Counted from the first letter of the stretch, positions 25,136-35,100 are shown. The stretch is 64,000 nt of DNA from Agromyces tardus (GCF_003710805.1 NZ_RHHB01000013.1:1-64000); one strand, 5' to 3'. The notes: generated by a model not told the origin, from the letters alone. Program-made: numbers and translations.

Positions 25136-26194
25136 TCAGTGTGCGGCGATGCGGGCGGCGATCGCGTCGCCGACCTCGGCGGTGGAGCGGCGGACCTCGC
25201 CGCGTGCGGCGATGTCGGCGGTGACCGCCGTGCGGACGGCGGTCGCGGCATCCGCGTGGCCGAGGTGGTCGAGCAGCAGCGCGATCGAGAGGATCGCGGC
25301 CGTCGGGTCGGCGATGCCCTTCCCGGCGATGTCGGGCGCGGAACCGTGCACCGGCTCGAACATGCTCGGGAACCGGCCGTCGGGGTTGATGTTGCCCGAG
25401 GCCGCGAGTCCGATGCCGCCGCTGATCGCGCCGGCCAGATCGGTGAGGATGTCGCCGAAGAGGTTGTCCGTGACGATGACGTCGAATCTAGCAGGATCCG
25501 TGACGAGGAAGATGGTCGCGGCGTCGACGTGCAGGTAGTCGACCTCGACGTCGGGGTACTCGGCCGCGACCGCGTCGACCTGCCGCTTCCAGAGCGAGCC
25601 GGCGAACACGAGCACGTTGGTCTTGTGCACGAGCGTCAGCCTCCTGCGACGGCGGGCGTTCGCCAGCGCGAACGCATAGCGCACGACGCGCTCCACTCCG
25701 AAGGCGGTGTTGACCGAGACCTCGTTGGCCACCTCGGCGGGCGTGCCGACGCGGATCGCACCGCCGTTGCCCACGTACGGGCCCTCGGTGCCCTCGCGGA
25801 CGACGACGAAGTCGACCTCGCCCGGGTTCGAGAGCGGGCTCGCCACCCCGGGATAGAGCACCGACGGGCGCAGGTTCACGTAGTGGTCGAGGTCGAAGCG
25901 GAGCCTGAGGAGCAGGCCGCGCTCGATGTTCGCGCCCGCCAGGCGCGGGTCGCCCGGCACGCCGCCGACCGCGCCGAGCAGGATCGCGTCGTGCCGCTTG
26001 ATCGACTCGAGATCGTCGTCGGTGAGCACGTCGCCGGTCTCGAGGAATCGCGCGGCGCCGAGGGAGAATCGCGTCGGCTCGAAGCGGACGTCGCTGCCCG
26101 CCGTGGCCGCGTCGAGCACCTTCAGCGCCTCGTCGACGACCTCGGGGCCGATTCCGTCGCCCGGGATGACCGCGAGCCTGACCGTGCCTACCAT
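25136..26194 (-). CDS. leuB: 3-isopropylmalate dehydrogenase
   Basis: A 352-residue NAD-dependent beta-decarboxylating dehydrogenase of leucine synthesis. [10 protein letters not shown] at the N-terminus, the substrate-binding Arg region [36 protein letters not shown] and the metal/active-site segment [14 protein letters not shown] are present, then [18 protein letters not shown]. The ATG has AAGGAGAG upstream. First gene of the leuB-ilvE-GNAT-FAH run; leuB diverges from the DUF6458 gene. Confidence 0.96.
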   Translation of the reverse strand: MVGTVRLAVIPGDGIGPEVVDEALKVLDAATAGSDVRFEPTRFSLGAARFLETGDVLTDDDLESIKRHDAILLGAVGGVPGDPRLAGANIERGLLLRLRFDLDHYVNLRPSVLYPGVASPLSNPGEVDFVVVREGTEGPYVGNGGAIRVGTPAEVANEVSVNTAFGVERVVRYAFALANARRRRRLTLVHKTNVLVFAGSLWKRQVDAVAAEYPDVEVDYLHVDAATIFLVTDPARFDVIVTDNLFGDILTDLAGAISGGIGLAASGNINPDGRFPSMFEPVHGSAPDIAGKGIADPTAAILSIALLLDHLGHADAATAVRTAVTADIAARGEVRRSTAEVGDAIAARIAAH

Positions 26195-26329
26195 GAACTC
26201 TCCTTCGTGCGCCAGCCCTCCCAGCGTACTGTCCGCGGCGCGGGCGTCATCACTAGGCTCGGCCTCATGGCGAGGCAGCCGTCTCGCCGACGCGCGGCCC
26301 TCGGCCGCCCGAGAGAAAGAAGGCCCCCA

Positions 26330-26590
26330 ATGAGTCTCGGTCTCGGAATCTTCCTGTTCGCCGTCGGCGCGATCCTCACGTTCGCGCTCGACGTCAGCCT
26401 CGACTGGATCAACCTCGACATCGTGGGCTACATCCTGATGCTCGCAGGCCTCGTCGTCATCATCCTGGGCATCGTCCTCATCGCCCGCCGCCGCAGCGCG
26501 GTGTCGACGACGCAGACGACGATCGACCCCGCGACGGGCAGCCGCGTGACGCGGAACGAGAGCACCACGTCGGGCGACGACGTCGTCTGA
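26330..26590 (+). CDS. DUF6458-family small membrane protein
   Basis: An 86-residue protein with two transmembrane helices ([19 protein letters not shown] and [21 protein letters not shown]) and a Ser/Thr-rich cytoplasmic tail. The [20 protein letters not shown] start is characteristic of this small actinobacterial family of unknown function. AAGG lies 7 nt before the ATG. Confidence 0.85.
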   Translation: MSLGLGIFLFAVGAILTFALDVSLDWINLDIVGYILMLAGLVVIILGIVLIARRRSAVSTTQTTIDPATGSRVTRNESTTSGDDVV

Positions 26591-26599
26591 TCGCCCGAC

Positions 26600-26639
26600 G
26601 CGCGGCGCCGCCCCCGGTCACCGACGGGCGGCGCCGCGC
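26600..26639. terminator. Bidirectional terminator between DUF6458 and MFS genes
   Basis: A perfect 14-bp GC-only stem (GCGCGGCGCCGCCC and complement) with a 12-nt loop. It overlaps the last codons and stop of the MFS gene and serves both convergent genes. Confidence 0.7.
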
Positions 26640-28189
26640 GGATCGTCGAGGGTCGCGGCCGCGACGATCGCCGCCGCCACCATGAGTCCCACGCCGATGA
26701 GCGACGTGAGCATGACGCCGCCGTCGAAGGCGTGGGCCGCCGCCGCGACGAGCTGGTCGCCCACTGCGGCCGGCAGCTTCTCGGCCACCGTGACCGCGCC
26801 CGCGAGGGTCTCGGTCGCGGCATCCGCCTGCGCCTCGGTGAGCGACGCGGGCACCTCGATCGCATCGCGGTACCAGGCGGCCAGGATGCTGCCGAGCACC
26901 GCCGTGCCGAGCACCGCGCCGAGCTCGTAGGCGGTCTCGGAGACGGCGGAGGCCGCACCGGCCTTCGCGGGCGGCGCGCTCGAGAGGATGAGCTCGTTCG
27001 AGACCGTCTCGGCTGCGCCGATGCCCAGGCCGAGGAGCACGAAGGCGAGGACGACGGGCGCGAGCGCCTGCGACGCCGACGTCAACGCGATCACGAGGTA
27101 GCCCGCGGCCGAGAGCAGGAGCGCCACGGGAACCAGCACGCGCGGATGCACCCGCCGGGCCACCGGGACGACGGCGACGCCCGCGACGATCATCACGACG
27201 AGCCCCGGCAGCAGGGCGAGGCCGGCGTCGACGGGCGAGAGCCCGAGGATGAGCTGCAGGTGCTGCGAGACGAAGTAGAGGAATCCCACGAGCGCGATGA
27301 CGCTCAGGAGGTTGACCACGACGCTGCCGCCGAAGGACCCCTGGCGCAGGAGCCGCACGTCGAGCATCGGCGACGCGCTGCGCAACTGCCGCCGCACGAA
27401 CCACACGCCCGCGAACACGCCGATCACGACGGCCTGCACGCCGAAGCCGTCGACCCCGTCGGTCGCGAGCGACTTGATGCCGTAGACGACGGCGCCCATC
27501 GCCGCGAGCGAGAGCACGATGCTCAGCGGGTCGATGCGGCCCGGGGCGGGGTCGCGGCTCTCGGGGATGAGGATCGGCACGAGCACGACGAGCGGCACGA
27601 GCACGGGCACGGCGAGCAGGAACACCGAGCCCCACCCGAACTGCTCGAGCAGGATGCCGCCCACGAGCGGCCCGAGGGCGGCGCCCGCGGCGAAGCCCGT
27701 GGCCCAGATCGCGATCGCGATGCGCCGCTGCTCGCGGTCGGCGAAGACCGAGCGCAGGAGCGACAGGGTCGACGGCATGAGCATCGCCCCGAAGAAGCCG
27801 AGCGCGGCGCGCGCGGCGATGAGCGCCTCGGCGGTCGGCGCGAACGCGGCGACGACCGAGAGCAGCGCGAAGCCGATCGAGCCGATGAGCAGCATGCGGC
27901 GCCGGCCCCAGCGGTCGCCGGCACTGCCCATGGCGACGAGCAGTGCGGCGAGCACGAGCGGGTAGGCGTCGATGATCCAGAGCTGCTGGGCCGCCGTGGG
28001 CGCGAGATCGCGCGAGATGGCGGGAAGGGCGAAGCTCAGCACGGTGTTGTCGATCGACACGAGGAGCACCGGCAGCATGAGCACCGCGAGTGCGAACCAG
28101 GCGCGGCGCGGCGCGCGGCGGGGGGCGATGGGGACCGGTGCCGGTTCGATGGTCGTGCGGTCGTGGGTGGGGTGCTGCGTCTCGATCAT
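26618..28189 (-). CDS. MFS multidrug exporter, DHA2 (14-TM) family
   Basis: A 523-residue transporter with about 14 helices. The first helix carries SIDNTVLSFALPAIS (a DHA2 D-x-T motif), motif A is GSAGDRWGRRRMLLIG and the motif C area is ALGPLVGGILLEQ. This is the QacA/SmvA-type drug:H+ antiporter layout. Its gene diverges from a TetR gene, with an inverted repeat covering its promoter region, so it is likely repressed by that TetR and induced by its substrate. Confidence 0.93.
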   Translation of the reverse strand: MIETQHPTHDRTTIEPAPVPIAPRRAPRRAWFALAVLMLPVLLVSIDNTVLSFALPAISRDLAPTAAQQLWIIDAYPLVLAALLVAMGSAGDRWGRRRMLLIGSIGFALLSVVAAFAPTAEALIAARAALGFFGAMLMPSTLSLLRSVFADREQRRIAIAIWATGFAAGAALGPLVGGILLEQFGWGSVFLLAVPVLVPLVVLVPILIPESRDPAPGRIDPLSIVLSLAAMGAVVYGIKSLATDGVDGFGVQAVVIGVFAGVWFVRRQLRSASPMLDVRLLRQGSFGGSVVVNLLSVIALVGFLYFVSQHLQLILGLSPVDAGLALLPGLVVMIVAGVAVVPVARRVHPRVLVPVALLLSAAGYLVIALTSASQALAPVVLAFVLLGLGIGAAETVSNELILSSAPPAKAGAASAVSETAYELGAVLGTAVLGSILAAWYRDAIEVPASLTEAQADAATETLAGAVTVAEKLPAAVGDQLVAAAAHAFDGGVMLTSLIGVGLMVAAAIVAAATLDDPRGAARR

Positions 28190-28203
28190 GATCGTGTCCT
28201 ATA

Positions 28204-28227
28204 ACTGTACCGTCTGGTCGGTATAGT
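28204..28227. promoter_or_regulatory. TetR operator between MFS and tetR genes
   Basis: Inverted repeat with half-sites ACTGTACCG and CGGTATAGT separated by 6 bp (one mismatch in nine). It lies 14 bp upstream of the MFS start codon and 40 bp upstream of the TetR start, positioned to block the MFS promoter. Confidence 0.75.
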
Positions 28228-28267
28228 ATCAGAGAAGCGCCGAGCCATCCTCGCTACGATCGACCTC

Positions 28268-28855
28268 ATGAGCCGCCCACCCGCCGCACGCGACGCCGTG
28301 CTCGACGCGTTCGAGCGCCTCCTCATCGAGGGCGGCGAGCGCGCCGCCACGCTCGAGGCCACCGCGCGTGCGGCCGGCGTCTCGAAGGGCGGGCTCCTCT
28401 ACCACTTCGGCTCGCGCGAAGCGCTCGTCGACGCCGTGCTCGCCCGGTTCCTCTCGCTCGTCGAGGCCGACGTGGAGCAGCTCGAGAACGCGCCCGAGGG
28501 CGCGGTCGCCTACTACGTGCGCAGCTCCGTGGCCGTCGGCCACCCGCTCGACCGGGCCGGCGTCGCCGCCACCCGCCTCGCCCAGGCCGGCAGCACCGCC
28601 GCGGTCCGCACGATCCGGGCGGTGCGCCAGCGCTGGCTCGACTCCGTGCGCCGGCACGTCGCCGACCCGACCGTCGCCCTCGCCATCACGCTCATCGGCG
28701 ACGGGCTCTACTACGACTCGTCGCTGCACGGCCATGACCCCGAGCTCGGCGTCGACGCGCCGCGCCCCGCCGAGATGGACGCCCTCGTCGCGCTGCTCGA
28801 GCGGCTCGTGGCGGCGCCGCCCGCGATCGGCGAACAGCCGGCCGCCGCCGAGTGA
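28268..28855 (+). CDS. TetR-family repressor
   Basis: A 195-residue regulator. The N-terminal HTH is clear: AARAAGVSKGGLLYHFGSREALVDAVL type (here ARAAGVSKGGLLYHFGSR). The C-terminal half is a helical ligand-binding domain. The ATG has TACGAT ending 7 nt upstream and no Shine-Dalgarno, so a leaderless mRNA is likely. It presumably represses the divergent MFS exporter through the 28204-28227 operator. Confidence 0.92.
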   Translation: MSRPPAARDAVLDAFERLLIEGGERAATLEATARAAGVSKGGLLYHFGSREALVDAVLARFLSLVEADVEQLENAPEGAVAYYVRSSVAVGHPLDRAGVAATRLAQAGSTAAVRTIRAVRQRWLDSVRRHVADPTVALAITLIGDGLYYDSSLHGHDPELGVDAPRPAEMDALVALLERLVAAPPAIGEQPAAAE

Positions 28856-28864
28856 CGCCCTGAC

Positions 28865-28905
28865 GCCACGAGGCGGGCGACTCCGTGAGCCGCCCGCCTC
28901 GTGGC
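28865..28905. terminator. Bidirectional terminator between tetR and serA
   Basis: A perfect 15-bp stem (GCCACGAGGCGGGCG and complement) with an 11-nt loop in the gap between convergent tetR and serA. Confidence 0.8.
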
Positions 28906-28923
28906 ATCCGTTGGCCGCAGCGA

Positions 28924-30513
28924 CTATTCGGTGATGTCGACCTCGACCATGACGTCGGCGTCGATCGCCTGCCGCACCCGCTCGATGACGTCGGCGGGGA
29001 CCGGCGAGTCGACGGTGAGCACGCTGAGCGCCTGGCCACCGGCCTCGCGGCGGGCGATCTGCATGCCCGCGATGTTGATGCCGGCCTCGCCGAACTCGCT
29101 GCCGTACACGGCGACGATGCCCGGGCGGTCGGTGTAGAGCATGACGATGTGGTGGTCGGCGATCGGCACCTCCACGTCGTAGCCGTTGACGCCCACGAGC
29201 TTCTCGATCTGCTTCGTGCCCGTGAGGGTGCCCGACACCGACAGCTGCGTGCCGTCGGCGAGCGCGCCGCGCAGCGTGATGACGTTGCGGTACTCGGGGC
29301 TCTCGGCGTCGGTGATGAGGCGCACCGCGATGCCGCGCTGCTCGGCGAGGAGCGGCGCGTTGACGTACGAGACGGTCTCGCTCACGACGTTCGTGAAGAC
29401 GCCCTTGAGCGCGGCGAGCTTGAGCACGCTGACGTCGTAGTCGACGAGCTCGCCGTGCACCTCGACGTCGAGGCTCGTGAGCGGGCCGTGCGCGAGGCCC
29501 GCGAACAGCTGGCCCAGCTTCTCGACGAGCGGGATGCCGGGACGCACGTAGGGGTCGATGACGCCGCCGGCGACGTTGACCGCGTCGGGCACGAGCTCGC
29601 CGGCGAGCGCGAGGCGCACCGACTTCGCGACCGAGATGCCCGCCTTCTCCTGCGCCTCGTCGGTCGAGGCACCGAGGTGCGGCGTGACGACGACGTTCGG
29701 CAGGGCGAGCAGCGGCGACTCCTTCGGCGGCTCGGACACGAACACGTCGAGGCCCGCGCCGGCGATCGTTCCGGCGACGAGCGCGTCGTGCAGGTCGGAC
29801 TCGTCGATGAGTCCGCCGCGGGCGACGTTCACGATGTAGGCGGTGGGCTTCATCTTCGCGAGCTGCTCGGCGGCGATCATCCCGGTCGTCTCGGGGGTCT
29901 TCGGCATGTGGATCGTGATGAAGTCGGCGCGCTCGAGGAGCTCGTCGAGGGTCACGGTCTGCACGCCGAGCTGCTGGGCGCGCGTGGCGGTGATGTAGGG
30001 GTCGTACGCGATGACCTGCGTGCCGAACGCCTGCAGGCGCGCGGCGATGAGGGCGCCGATGCGGCCGAGGCCGATGATGCCCACGGTCTTCTCGTAGAGC
30101 TCGGTGCCGGTGTAGGCCGAGCGCTTCCACTCCCCCTTGGCGAGGGCCGCGTGCGCGGCGGGGATGTGACGGGCGAGGCTCAGGATGTGGCCGACCGTGA
30201 GCTCGGCGGCCGAGATGATGTTCGACGTCGGCGCGTTCACGACCATGACGCCGGCCGTGGTCGCGGCCTTGATGTCGACGTTGTCGAGACCCACGCCCGC
30301 GCGGGCGATGACCTTGAGCTGCTTCGCCGCGGCGATCGCCTCGGCGTCGACCCTGGTCGCGGAGCGCACGAGGATCGCGTGCGCGTCGGACAGCGCGGCG
30401 AGCAGCGCCGCACGGTCGGTGCCGTCGACGTTGCGGATCTCGAAGTCGGGCCCGAGGGCGTCGACGGTGGCGGGCGAGAGTTCTTCGGCGATCAGCACGA
30501 CCGGCTTTGACAC
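28924..30513 (-). CDS. serA: D-3-phosphoglycerate dehydrogenase
   Basis: A 529-residue long-type SerA (first step of serine synthesis). NAD fold GIIGLGRIGALIAARL, catalytic Arg in NVARGGLIDE, catalytic His in TPHLGAST. The intervening ASB domain (about 315-450) and C-terminal ACT domain (HHIVMLYTDRPGIVAVYG) suggest serine feedback. The GTG at 30513 has AAGGA at 7 nt and gives the usual family length; a GTG at 30528 is less likely. Stands alone between two terminator/promoter regions. Confidence 0.96.
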   Translation of the reverse strand: MSKPVVLIAEELSPATVDALGPDFEIRNVDGTDRAALLAALSDAHAILVRSATRVDAEAIAAAKQLKVIARAGVGLDNVDIKAATTAGVMVVNAPTSNIISAAELTVGHILSLARHIPAAHAALAKGEWKRSAYTGTELYEKTVGIIGLGRIGALIAARLQAFGTQVIAYDPYITATRAQQLGVQTVTLDELLERADFITIHMPKTPETTGMIAAEQLAKMKPTAYIVNVARGGLIDESDLHDALVAGTIAGAGLDVFVSEPPKESPLLALPNVVVTPHLGASTDEAQEKAGISVAKSVRLALAGELVPDAVNVAGGVIDPYVRPGIPLVEKLGQLFAGLAHGPLTSLDVEVHGELVDYDVSVLKLAALKGVFTNVVSETVSYVNAPLLAEQRGIAVRLITDAESPEYRNVITLRGALADGTQLSVSGTLTGTKQIEKLVGVNGYDVEVPIADHHIVMLYTDRPGIVAVYGSEFGEAGINIAGMQIARREAGGQALSVLTVDSPVPADVIERVRQAIDADVMVEVDITE

Positions 30514-30597
30514 GAACGGGTCCTTCACGGGCTCGGGGAAACCGTGCGAGATGCACGGGAATGCGCCGGCGTCGTCGGAGGCGCGGATGACGCAGCC

Positions 30598-30603
30598 ACT
30601 CTA
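30598..30603 (-). promoter_or_regulatory. Probable -10 element for serA
   Basis: TAGAGT on the minus strand, about 85 bp upstream of the serA start in a 146-bp gap otherwise without genes. No clear -35. Confidence 0.4.
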
Positions 30604-30659
30604 CTTCAGGCGGTCGCCCCGGCCGATTTCTGTGACGCCGTGCGAGATCGGCGACGCGT

Positions 30660-31070
30660 TCAGGCGAAGAGCGCGCCCGGCCCGAGCAGGAGCACGATGT
30701 CGAGGTACAGCAGCGCCGAGACGGCGAGGCCCGCGAGGTAGAAGCCCGCCTGCAGGAGCAGGGATCGGCGTCGGCCGAGCACGAAGGCCGCGGCGAACAG
30801 GCCGATCGGCAGCACGACCGCGGCGATGAGCAGCACCCAGCCGACCGCGGTGATGCTGGTGTCGAGCGCCGCCGCGTACTGCGACAGGCCCACGAGGTTG
30901 CCCACGGCCTCCCACACGTCGTACGCGTAGAAGAGGCCGAAGAGCACCGCGAGCGCGACGCGCAGGGGGAAGAACGCGGGGCGAGCGGATGCCGCCGGCC
31001 CGGCCGCGGTGGCCTGCTCCCCCACGTCGGACCGCTCGCCTGCCTGCTCGGGCTCCACCGCCTCGGTCAT
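30660..31070 (-). CDS. Small membrane protein, unknown
   Basis: A 136-residue protein: 30 acidic/Ala-rich cytoplasmic residues, then three or four transmembrane helices (VALAVLFGLFYAYDVWEAV, AVGWVLLIAAVVLPIGLFAAAFVL, FYLAGLAVSALLYLDIVLLL). No family recognised. ATGA overlap with the preceding membrane-protein gene shows they form a two-gene unit and probably a complex. Confidence 0.75.
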   Translation of the reverse strand: MTEAVEPEQAGERSDVGEQATAAGPAASARPAFFPLRVALAVLFGLFYAYDVWEAVGNLVGLSQYAAALDTSITAVGWVLLIAAVVLPIGLFAAAFVLGRRRSLLLQAGFYLAGLAVSALLYLDIVLLLGPGALFA

Positions 31071-31618
31071 GCCGTCACCCCCATCACGAACGGCAGCGGG
31101 ACCAGCACGATGGCGCCCGCCAACAGCCAGACGAGGCGCACCCGCGGGCGGCCTCGCGTCGCCGCGAACGCGACGGCGTACCAGAGGGCCGGAGCCAGCA
31201 CCGCGAGCCACAGCCCGACCGAGAACATGAACGACGCGACCGGGTCGTCGCCGCCGAGCGCGCCGAACCCGGTGGCGGTGAGGATCCATCCGATCGTGTA
31301 CAGCAGGTACACGCCGCCGAAGACCCCGAGCAGCACGAGCTCGGCGGAGCCGGGCTGCGTCGCGGCATCCGCTTCGGTCTCGGCCTCCGCTTCGACGGGC
31401 TCATCGGCGTCGACCGCCCCCGCGGCCGGCTCGCCGGTGTCGACGGGCCCGGAGGCTGCCGCATCCGTCGTGCCGGCGTCGGCGCGAGTGCCGGCACCGG
31501 CGTCGCGAGCCTCGGCGGGCACGTCGACGGGGCGGCCCACTCGCTTCCATCCGGGTGCGAGGGTGGGGTCGTCGTCGCCCTCCCAGCGCAGGGCTTCGTC
31601 GTCGGGATCGCCGCTCAT
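31067..31618 (-). CDS. Membrane protein with acidic N-terminal tail, unknown
   Basis: A 183-residue protein. Residues 1-90 are acidic, Ala/Asp/Glu-rich and start with DEALRWEGDDDPTLAPGWKRVG, a conserved-looking tryptophan motif. Three transmembrane helices follow (LVLLGVFGGVYLLYTIGWIL, FSVGLWLAVLAPALWYAVAF, LVWLLAGAIVLVPLPFVMG). Upstream partner of the 136-residue membrane protein. Confidence 0.75.
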   Translation of the reverse strand: MSGDPDDEALRWEGDDDPTLAPGWKRVGRPVDVPAEARDAGAGTRADAGTTDAAASGPVDTGEPAAGAVDADEPVEAEAETEADAATQPGSAELVLLGVFGGVYLLYTIGWILTATGFGALGGDDPVASFMFSVGLWLAVLAPALWYAVAFAATRGRPRVRLVWLLAGAIVLVPLPFVMGVTA

Positions 31619-31668
31619 GCCCTCACCCTATCGAGGGCGGGGGCATGCACGGCGTGACCGGGCGGCGG

Positions 31669-31989
31669 CTATCCCGCGGCGCACAGGCTCGGGTCGGCGG
31701 GGACCGGGGCCGGCTCGGGGGTCGAGGGCTCGCAGAAGGCGGTGCGAGCGCGGTCGACGAGCTCGTCGACGTACCGGTCGGCACTCGCCCGGACGATCCG
31801 GAGGTGCATGTCGACGCGGTCGAGGAGCTCCTCGACATAGCGGTCGGCGCTCGCGCGCACGAGCTGGCGGTGCCCCGCGGGGGTCTGGCCCCACTCGGGT
31901 GCGGGGGCCGTCGCGCAGGACGCGAGGCCGGCCGCGGCGATGAGCACGAGGCCTGCGAGGGCGGTGCGGGTGTTCTGTGTGTGTTCCAT
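31669..31989 (-). CDS. Small lipoprotein with duplicated 22-residue motif
   Basis: A 106-residue lipoprotein: signal peptide, then lipobox LASC at about residue 22-25. The mature part contains two copies, exactly 22 residues apart, of VRASADRYVxELxDR, predicted amphipathic helix, then a Pro-rich end with two Cys. Not recognised. GGAGG is 1 nt before the ATG and CATCGT lies 6 nt before it, so leaderless initiation is possible. It diverges from the BTAD/nSTAND regulator and three phased direct repeats lie just upstream of its promoter, so it is the likely target gene, a role like that of the small AfsS in streptomycetes (inference). Confidence 0.75.
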   Translation of the reverse strand: MEHTQNTRTALAGLVLIAAAGLASCATAPAPEWGQTPAGHRQLVRASADRYVEELLDRVDMHLRIVRASADRYVDELVDRARTAFCEPSTPEPAPVPADPSLCAAG

Positions 31990-32007
31990 GCCTCCACGAT
32001 GGCGAGG

Positions 32008-32051
32008 GGCGGTATGAGGGCACGCCGCCGCCGGTATGAGGGCGGTATGAG
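32008..32051. promoter_or_regulatory. SARP-type direct-repeat box
   Basis: GGTATGAG (CTCATACC on the minus strand) occurs at 32011-32018, 32033-32040 and 32044-32051, at steps of 22 and 11 bp. The array is four 11-bp units, one degenerate. SARP regulators bind heptamer direct repeats with 11/22-bp phasing upstream of the -10. The last copy ends 9 bp before a possible -10 (CATCGT, 32001-31996, minus) of the lipoprotein gene. Confidence 0.75.
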
Positions 32052-32067
32052 CGTCGGGATGCCGCCA

Positions 32068-32096
32068 TTGACACCCGTCGCTCCCGCTCGCACACT
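32068..32096 (+). promoter_or_regulatory. Promoter of the BTAD/nSTAND regulator
   Basis: Consensus -35 TTGACA (32068-32073), 17-bp spacer, weak -10 CACACT (32091-32096). Transcription would start close to the ATG at 32103, a leaderless mRNA; no Shine-Dalgarno is present. Confidence 0.5.
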
Positions 32097-32102
32097 GCAG
32101 GC

Positions 32103-35100
32103 ATGGGCATCGACGTGCTCGGAACGCTCTCGACGGATGACGCGGCGCTCAGCCCGCAGGAACGGGCGGTGGTCGCCGCACTGGCGGTGGATCCGGGTCG
32201 TGAGGTGCGCCCGGGCGACCTCGCGGAGGCCTGCTGGGGCGAGGACGTCCCACGCACCTGGCAGAAGCAGGTGCAGGCGCTCGTCTCGCGTGTGCGTCGC
32301 CGACTCGGCCCCGGCGTCATCGTGACGACCGCGCAGGGCTACGCGCTCGGCGTCGACCCCGAGACGCTCGACTCGGTGCGGTTCGAGCACCTCGTGGAGC
32401 GGGCGCGGCGTCATCAGGGCGACGGCGATCCGGAGCGCGCGATCGCGGGGTACGAACGCGCGCTCGAGCTCTGGCGCGGTCCGGCGTTCTCGGATGTCGC
32501 GGCCTGGCCGCCCGCGTCGGTGGAGGCCGCCCGCCTCGACGAGATGCGACGCGGCGCCGAGGAGGAGCTGCTGCAGGCGCACCTCGACTGCGGCGAGCAC
32601 CACAGCGTCATCGCCGAGGCGGAGCGGTTGGTCCGGGCCGAGCCGCTCTCGGAGCGACGCTGGTCGATCCTCGCCATCGCGCTCTACCGCAGCGGTCGCC
32701 AGGCCGACGCGCTCGCGGCCCTGCGGCGGCTGCGCGAGGAGCTCGAGACGCGACTCGGCGTCGACCCGGGTGCGGGGATCGCGGCCCTCGAGACCGACAT
32801 CCTGCGCCAGGACCCGCGACTGGACCCCCCGTCCGCCCCGCGGGCCACCCGGGCCGGGAATCCGTACAAGGGACTGCGTCCCTTCCGCATCGAGGACGCC
32901 GGCGACTTCTTCGGACGCGAACCCGAGATCGCCGCGGTGCTGCAGCGCCTCGAACAGGTGCACCTCGTCGCCGTGGTCGGCCCGTCGGGCAGCGGCAAGT
33001 CCTCGCTCGTGCTCGCCGGCGTGGCGCCGCGGCTGCGCGACCGGGGCCGCGCGCCGGTGATCCTCACACCGCAGGACCGGCTTCGCATCGGCGACGTCGT
33101 GATCATCGACCAGTTCGAGGACGCCTTCCACCCCGGTTGGACCGGGGCCGACTCGGCCGCGTACTGCGACGCCGTCGCGCAGATCGTCGAGGCCGGTCAC
33201 GACGTCATCCTCGACCTGCGCTCCGACGCGCTCGACCGGTGCATCGCCGATCCTCGGCTCGGACCGTTCGTCACGAGGGGCCTCGTCGTGCTCGCTCCCC
33301 CCTCGGCGGACGCGCTGCGCCTCGCGATCGAGGAGCCGGCGAGGTTCGCGGGCCTCCGCGTGGAGCACGGCCTGACCGAGCTCGTCCTCCGCGACGCCGC
33401 CGGGCAGCCGGGCGTGCTGCCGCACCTCTCCCACGCCCTCGCCGAGACCTGGCGGCAGCGCGAGGGCTCGGTGCTCACGGTCGAGGCGTACGAATCGGTC
33501 GGCGGCATCGGCGGCGCGATCGCCCGGTCGGCCGAGGAACTGTACCTCGGGCTCACGACGGAGGAGCGGGCGCAGTGCCAGGCGTTGCTCCGGCGGCTCG
33601 TGTCGCTGACGCCCGACGGACGCACCGTGCAGCACCGGGTCGCGGTCGGCCCGCTCCGGCAGGACGCGCACCGCTCCGCGATCATCGCCCGACTCGTGGA
33701 CGCGCGGCTCGTGAGCGTGGTGGACGACACGATCACGGTCGCGCACGAGTCGCTCGCGACGGCATGGCCGCGGCTGCACGCGTGGCTCGAGCAGGACGCC
33801 GAGGGTGCACGCGTTCTGGCGCAGCTGGCCGCGGCCGCCGAGTCGTGGGACCAAGCCGGCCGCCCGGCCGACGAGCTCTACCGCGGGGCCCGGCTCCGCA
33901 CCGCCCTCGAATGGCGTGGGACCTCCTCCCCGGACCTCACGCGGACGGAGTCCGACTTCCTCGACGCGTCGGCCGAGCGGGAGTTCGCCGACGAGCGACG
34001 AGCGACCGCGCGGGCCCGACGGGAACGACGGCAGAACCGCGTGCTGCGCGGCGCGCTCGCGAGCGCGGTCGTGCTGCTCGTGGCATCCGTCACCGCGACC
34101 GCCTTCGCCGTGCGCGGCGCCGAGGACGCCGCGCGGGAACGTCGGTCGGCGGACATCGGCGCGCTCGTCGGCACGTCGCTCTCCCTGCGGTCGTCGCAGC
34201 GGGCGGTGGCGGCGCTCCTCGCCGTCGAGGCGCACGCCCGTTGGCCCGAGGATCCGCGCACGCGCGCGTCCCTGATGGGCACGTTCACCGCCGCACCCGC
34301 GCTGGTCGGCACGTCGACCGTCGGCGGGACCGAGCGCATCGTCGCAGCACCGCTGCCCGGTGGCGACGAGGCCGTCGTGCTGCGCGAGGACGGCACCGCC
34401 GGGGTGTACGACGTCGCGACCGCGCGACTCGTCCGCGATCTCGAGGTGCCGCCGAGCCCGGCTGCGTTCGCCCGCCCCCCGCTGGTCGCAGTGAGCAGCG
34501 GAGGCGCCACGGCGGTCATCGTGCGCCCCGTCGCCATCGGATCCGACGTGTTCGACTTCACGGCCGCGTCCGAGCTCGTCGCGGTGGACCTCGGCTCCGG
34601 CGAGGCGATCGCACCCCCGGAGACCCTGAGCATCGGCGCCGCCGGCCTGGCCGTGGATGCCGCCGGCTCGCGCGCCGCCGCCGTGGGACTCGACGGCCGC
34701 ATCCGCATCGTCGACCTCGACACCATGTGGAGCGCGTCGGTCGAGGACGTCGAGCCAGCGGGTCGGATCGCGGTCGCCTTCCTCGACGACGGAGGACTCG
34801 TGATCGGCTCCACCGACGCCGTCACGATCCTCGACCCGGCGGAGCGCACCGTCGTCCGTCGATTCGCCGTGCCGCCGGGGTTCGCCGGGGGAACCATCGC
34901 GACCGCCGGATCGACCGTCGTCGCAGCCGGCGATGCAGGCATCACCCTGATCGACATCGCGTCCGGCGGGCCGATGTGGAAGCGCGACGCCGACTCGGCG
35001 GCCGCTGCGTGCACGTCGCTCACGGTCTCCCCGGTGCACGAGGCCGTCTGGTGCACGACCGAGGCGGGCGAGATCGTGCAACACGACCTCACGACCGGAG

